From positions 1 through 6,112 of the forward strand of contig JALTEE010000399.1 of NCBI GenBank assembly GCA_027007865.1: a DNA stretch of 6,112 bases. The letters are read 5' to 3'. Source of the stretch: a bacterium (GTDB lineage Bacteria > UBP14 > UBA6098 > B30-G16). Positions 5,063-6,112 of the stretch are shown piece by piece. The notes under the pieces were generated by a model, which worked only from the letters and a program-made list of their open reading frames with translations, was not told the origin of the DNA and did not search any database. Position 1 is the first letter of the stretch. Each line of letters begins with the position of its first letter. The position numbers were made by a program, and so were the translations under genes.

Positions 5063-6112
5063 TTATTTCTTTATCGTTTTCCAAGGCAAATCTAAATTAA
5101 CATTTATGTTCATAGCAAGCAATTTTTCAATTTCGGAGTAAACCGAAACAATTTCATCAAATGTGCAATAGGATATTCCCATTCGATATAAATGCTCAAA
5201 AGTCGGGCGTTTGATGTTGGAGAGCAATTTTTCAACACGCTCTTTCGGGATAACTATTGATAAGTCTATATTTAAGTTAGGTATCGATACCGACAAATCG
5301 GAAAGTCGTAATAATCCGCTGTATATTGATGTTGATTTCTCTATTTCCATTGCTCTAACTATATAACTATTTTTGTAAATCCATAATATATCTATTAATT
5401 TTATTATTTTAACTATTTCCTTCGGTATTCCGGGGATTACAGGCAAATCCTCGATTGATAGGGAAGCCAATGATATACCATTATATGATTTGCTTCTATC
5501 ATTTGAAGCTATAAAAACATCGTATTGTTTTACTTTTTTGCCGAATGCTGCAAGTATCGATTGAATTTGTGTGTGAGAAATTTCATTTTTGTTTGTAGGT
5601 ATTATTTTTTGTTTTGTTTCTATTTCGTGCGGTTTTGAATGAGTATTTTTTATAATTGTTGGTTTTGTCTTTATGTTGGAGTTTTTGATTCCGTTTAATA
5701 CATAGTCGATTATTTTTTGTTTGGCATCGAGAAGCATAGACTTAAACTGCTTTTTAGTATATAGTTCTGAAAAATATTCATCATAATCATATTCATCTTC
5801 ATATTCGAGGTTAAACATCTCATTTAGTTTTTTATTCAACCAGAATTTTCGATAGTCGAATGGTTCGGAATAACTTTGCAGCATTTCCGAAGCCAATTCT
5901 CTCATTGCACTTGCTCTGTCATTTTCGGCAATTTGGAGGAGCAAATTTTTAAAATCCTTATAATCTGTGGCGGAAAGAAGAGACAAACCGACATATCTTT
6001 CATCCTGTTTTTTCGATTCAATCAGCTCATCCCCAACTTTTAGTCTCCAATCTGAAAGTTCTGGAAAACCTAAGATATTGGTGTATTGAACGATTTCTTT
6101 AATATCGTATAT
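5063..6112 (-). CDS. uncharacterised protein with a C-terminal restriction-endonuclease-like module (5' partial)
   Basis: The frame is open to the window edge, so 349 residues are visible and the TTG at 5984-5986 is probably not the real start. Visible residues ~1-100 are helical and unrecognised. Residues 104-114 are an acidic, Tyr-rich run ([11 protein letters not shown]), followed by a Lys/Asn/Thr-rich linker (~142-178). Residues ~180-310 form a compact domain: [42 protein letters not shown] (Asp241), AMEIEKSTS (Glu256, Glu258, Lys259), [11 protein letters not shown], then [19 protein letters not shown]. From memory, the SIYSGLLR...VIPKER...RPTF pattern recurs in bacterial proteins labelled hypothetical or restriction endonuclease-like, and an Asp strand followed by a Glu-x-Glu/Lys strand would suit a PD-(D/E)XK nuclease fold. 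I infer a nuclease; this is unproven. The gene is clearly richer in A and T (many AAT, AAA, ATA codons) than hutU, which suggests separate origin. Confidence 0.6.
   Translation of the reverse strand: MYDIKEIVQYTNILGFPELSDWRLKVGDELIESKKQDERYVGLSLLSATDYKDFKNLLLQIAENDRASAMRELASEMLQSYSEPFDYRKFWLNKKLNEMFNLEYEDEYDYDEYFSELYTKKQFKSMLLDAKQKIIDYVLNGIKNSNIKTKPTIIKNTHSKPHEIETKQKIIPTNKNEISHTQIQSILAAFGKKVKQYDVFIASNDRSKSYNGISLASLSIEDLPVIPGIPKEIVKIIKLIDILWIYKNSYIVRAMEIEKSTSIYSGLLRLSDLSVSIPNLNIDLSIVIPKERVEKLLSNIKRPTFEHLYRMGISYCTFDEIVSVYSEIEKLLAMNINVNLDLPWKTIKK

Overview
The window looks like a chromosomal segment from a Gram-negative bacterium of moderate GC content. An OmpA-type peptidoglycan-anchoring domain at the left edge implies an outer membrane. 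The FlgD-like Ig plus OmpA architecture, the Cys-type HutH and the HicAB pair would fit an anaerobic or candidate-phylum lineage of the wider FCB kind, but this placement is inference from gene style only.

Layout from left to right. 1-870 (+) is the 3' part of a large envelope protein ending in an OmpA-like domain. 871-1015 is a short convergent intergenic gap. 1016-2548 (-) is hutH, histidine ammonia-lyase. 2549-2746 is the hutH leader, with a perfect 9-bp inverted repeat over a candidate -35 box. 2746-2836 is a second, frameshifted copy of the last 90 bp of hutU. 2863-3308 (-) is a HicA/HicB-type toxin-antitoxin pair with an ATGA overlap. 3361-5043 (-) is intact hutU, urocanate hydratase. 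5063-6112 (-) is the 3' part of an AT-rich gene of unknown function; its C-terminal domain resembles a restriction-endonuclease-like module.

HutH and HutU catalyse the first two steps of histidine degradation (histidine to urocanate to imidazolone propionate). hutI and the later genes are not in the window. On the minus strand the order is [nuclease-like gene] - hutU - hicA - hicB - hutU 3' remnant - hutH.

The most notable structure is the pair of about 90-bp direct repeats flanking hicAB. The repeat is exactly the 3' end of hutU through its stop codon. The arrangement is what remains when a small DNA segment enters at the end of a gene, regenerates that gene's 3' end, and leaves the displaced original end on the far side. 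Deletion between the repeats would restore a simple hutU-hutH pair. The segment carries no integrase or transposase, so the mechanism is open. With an AT-rich nuclease-like gene 19 nt upstream of hutU, a metabolic gene is bracketed by accessory genes on both sides.
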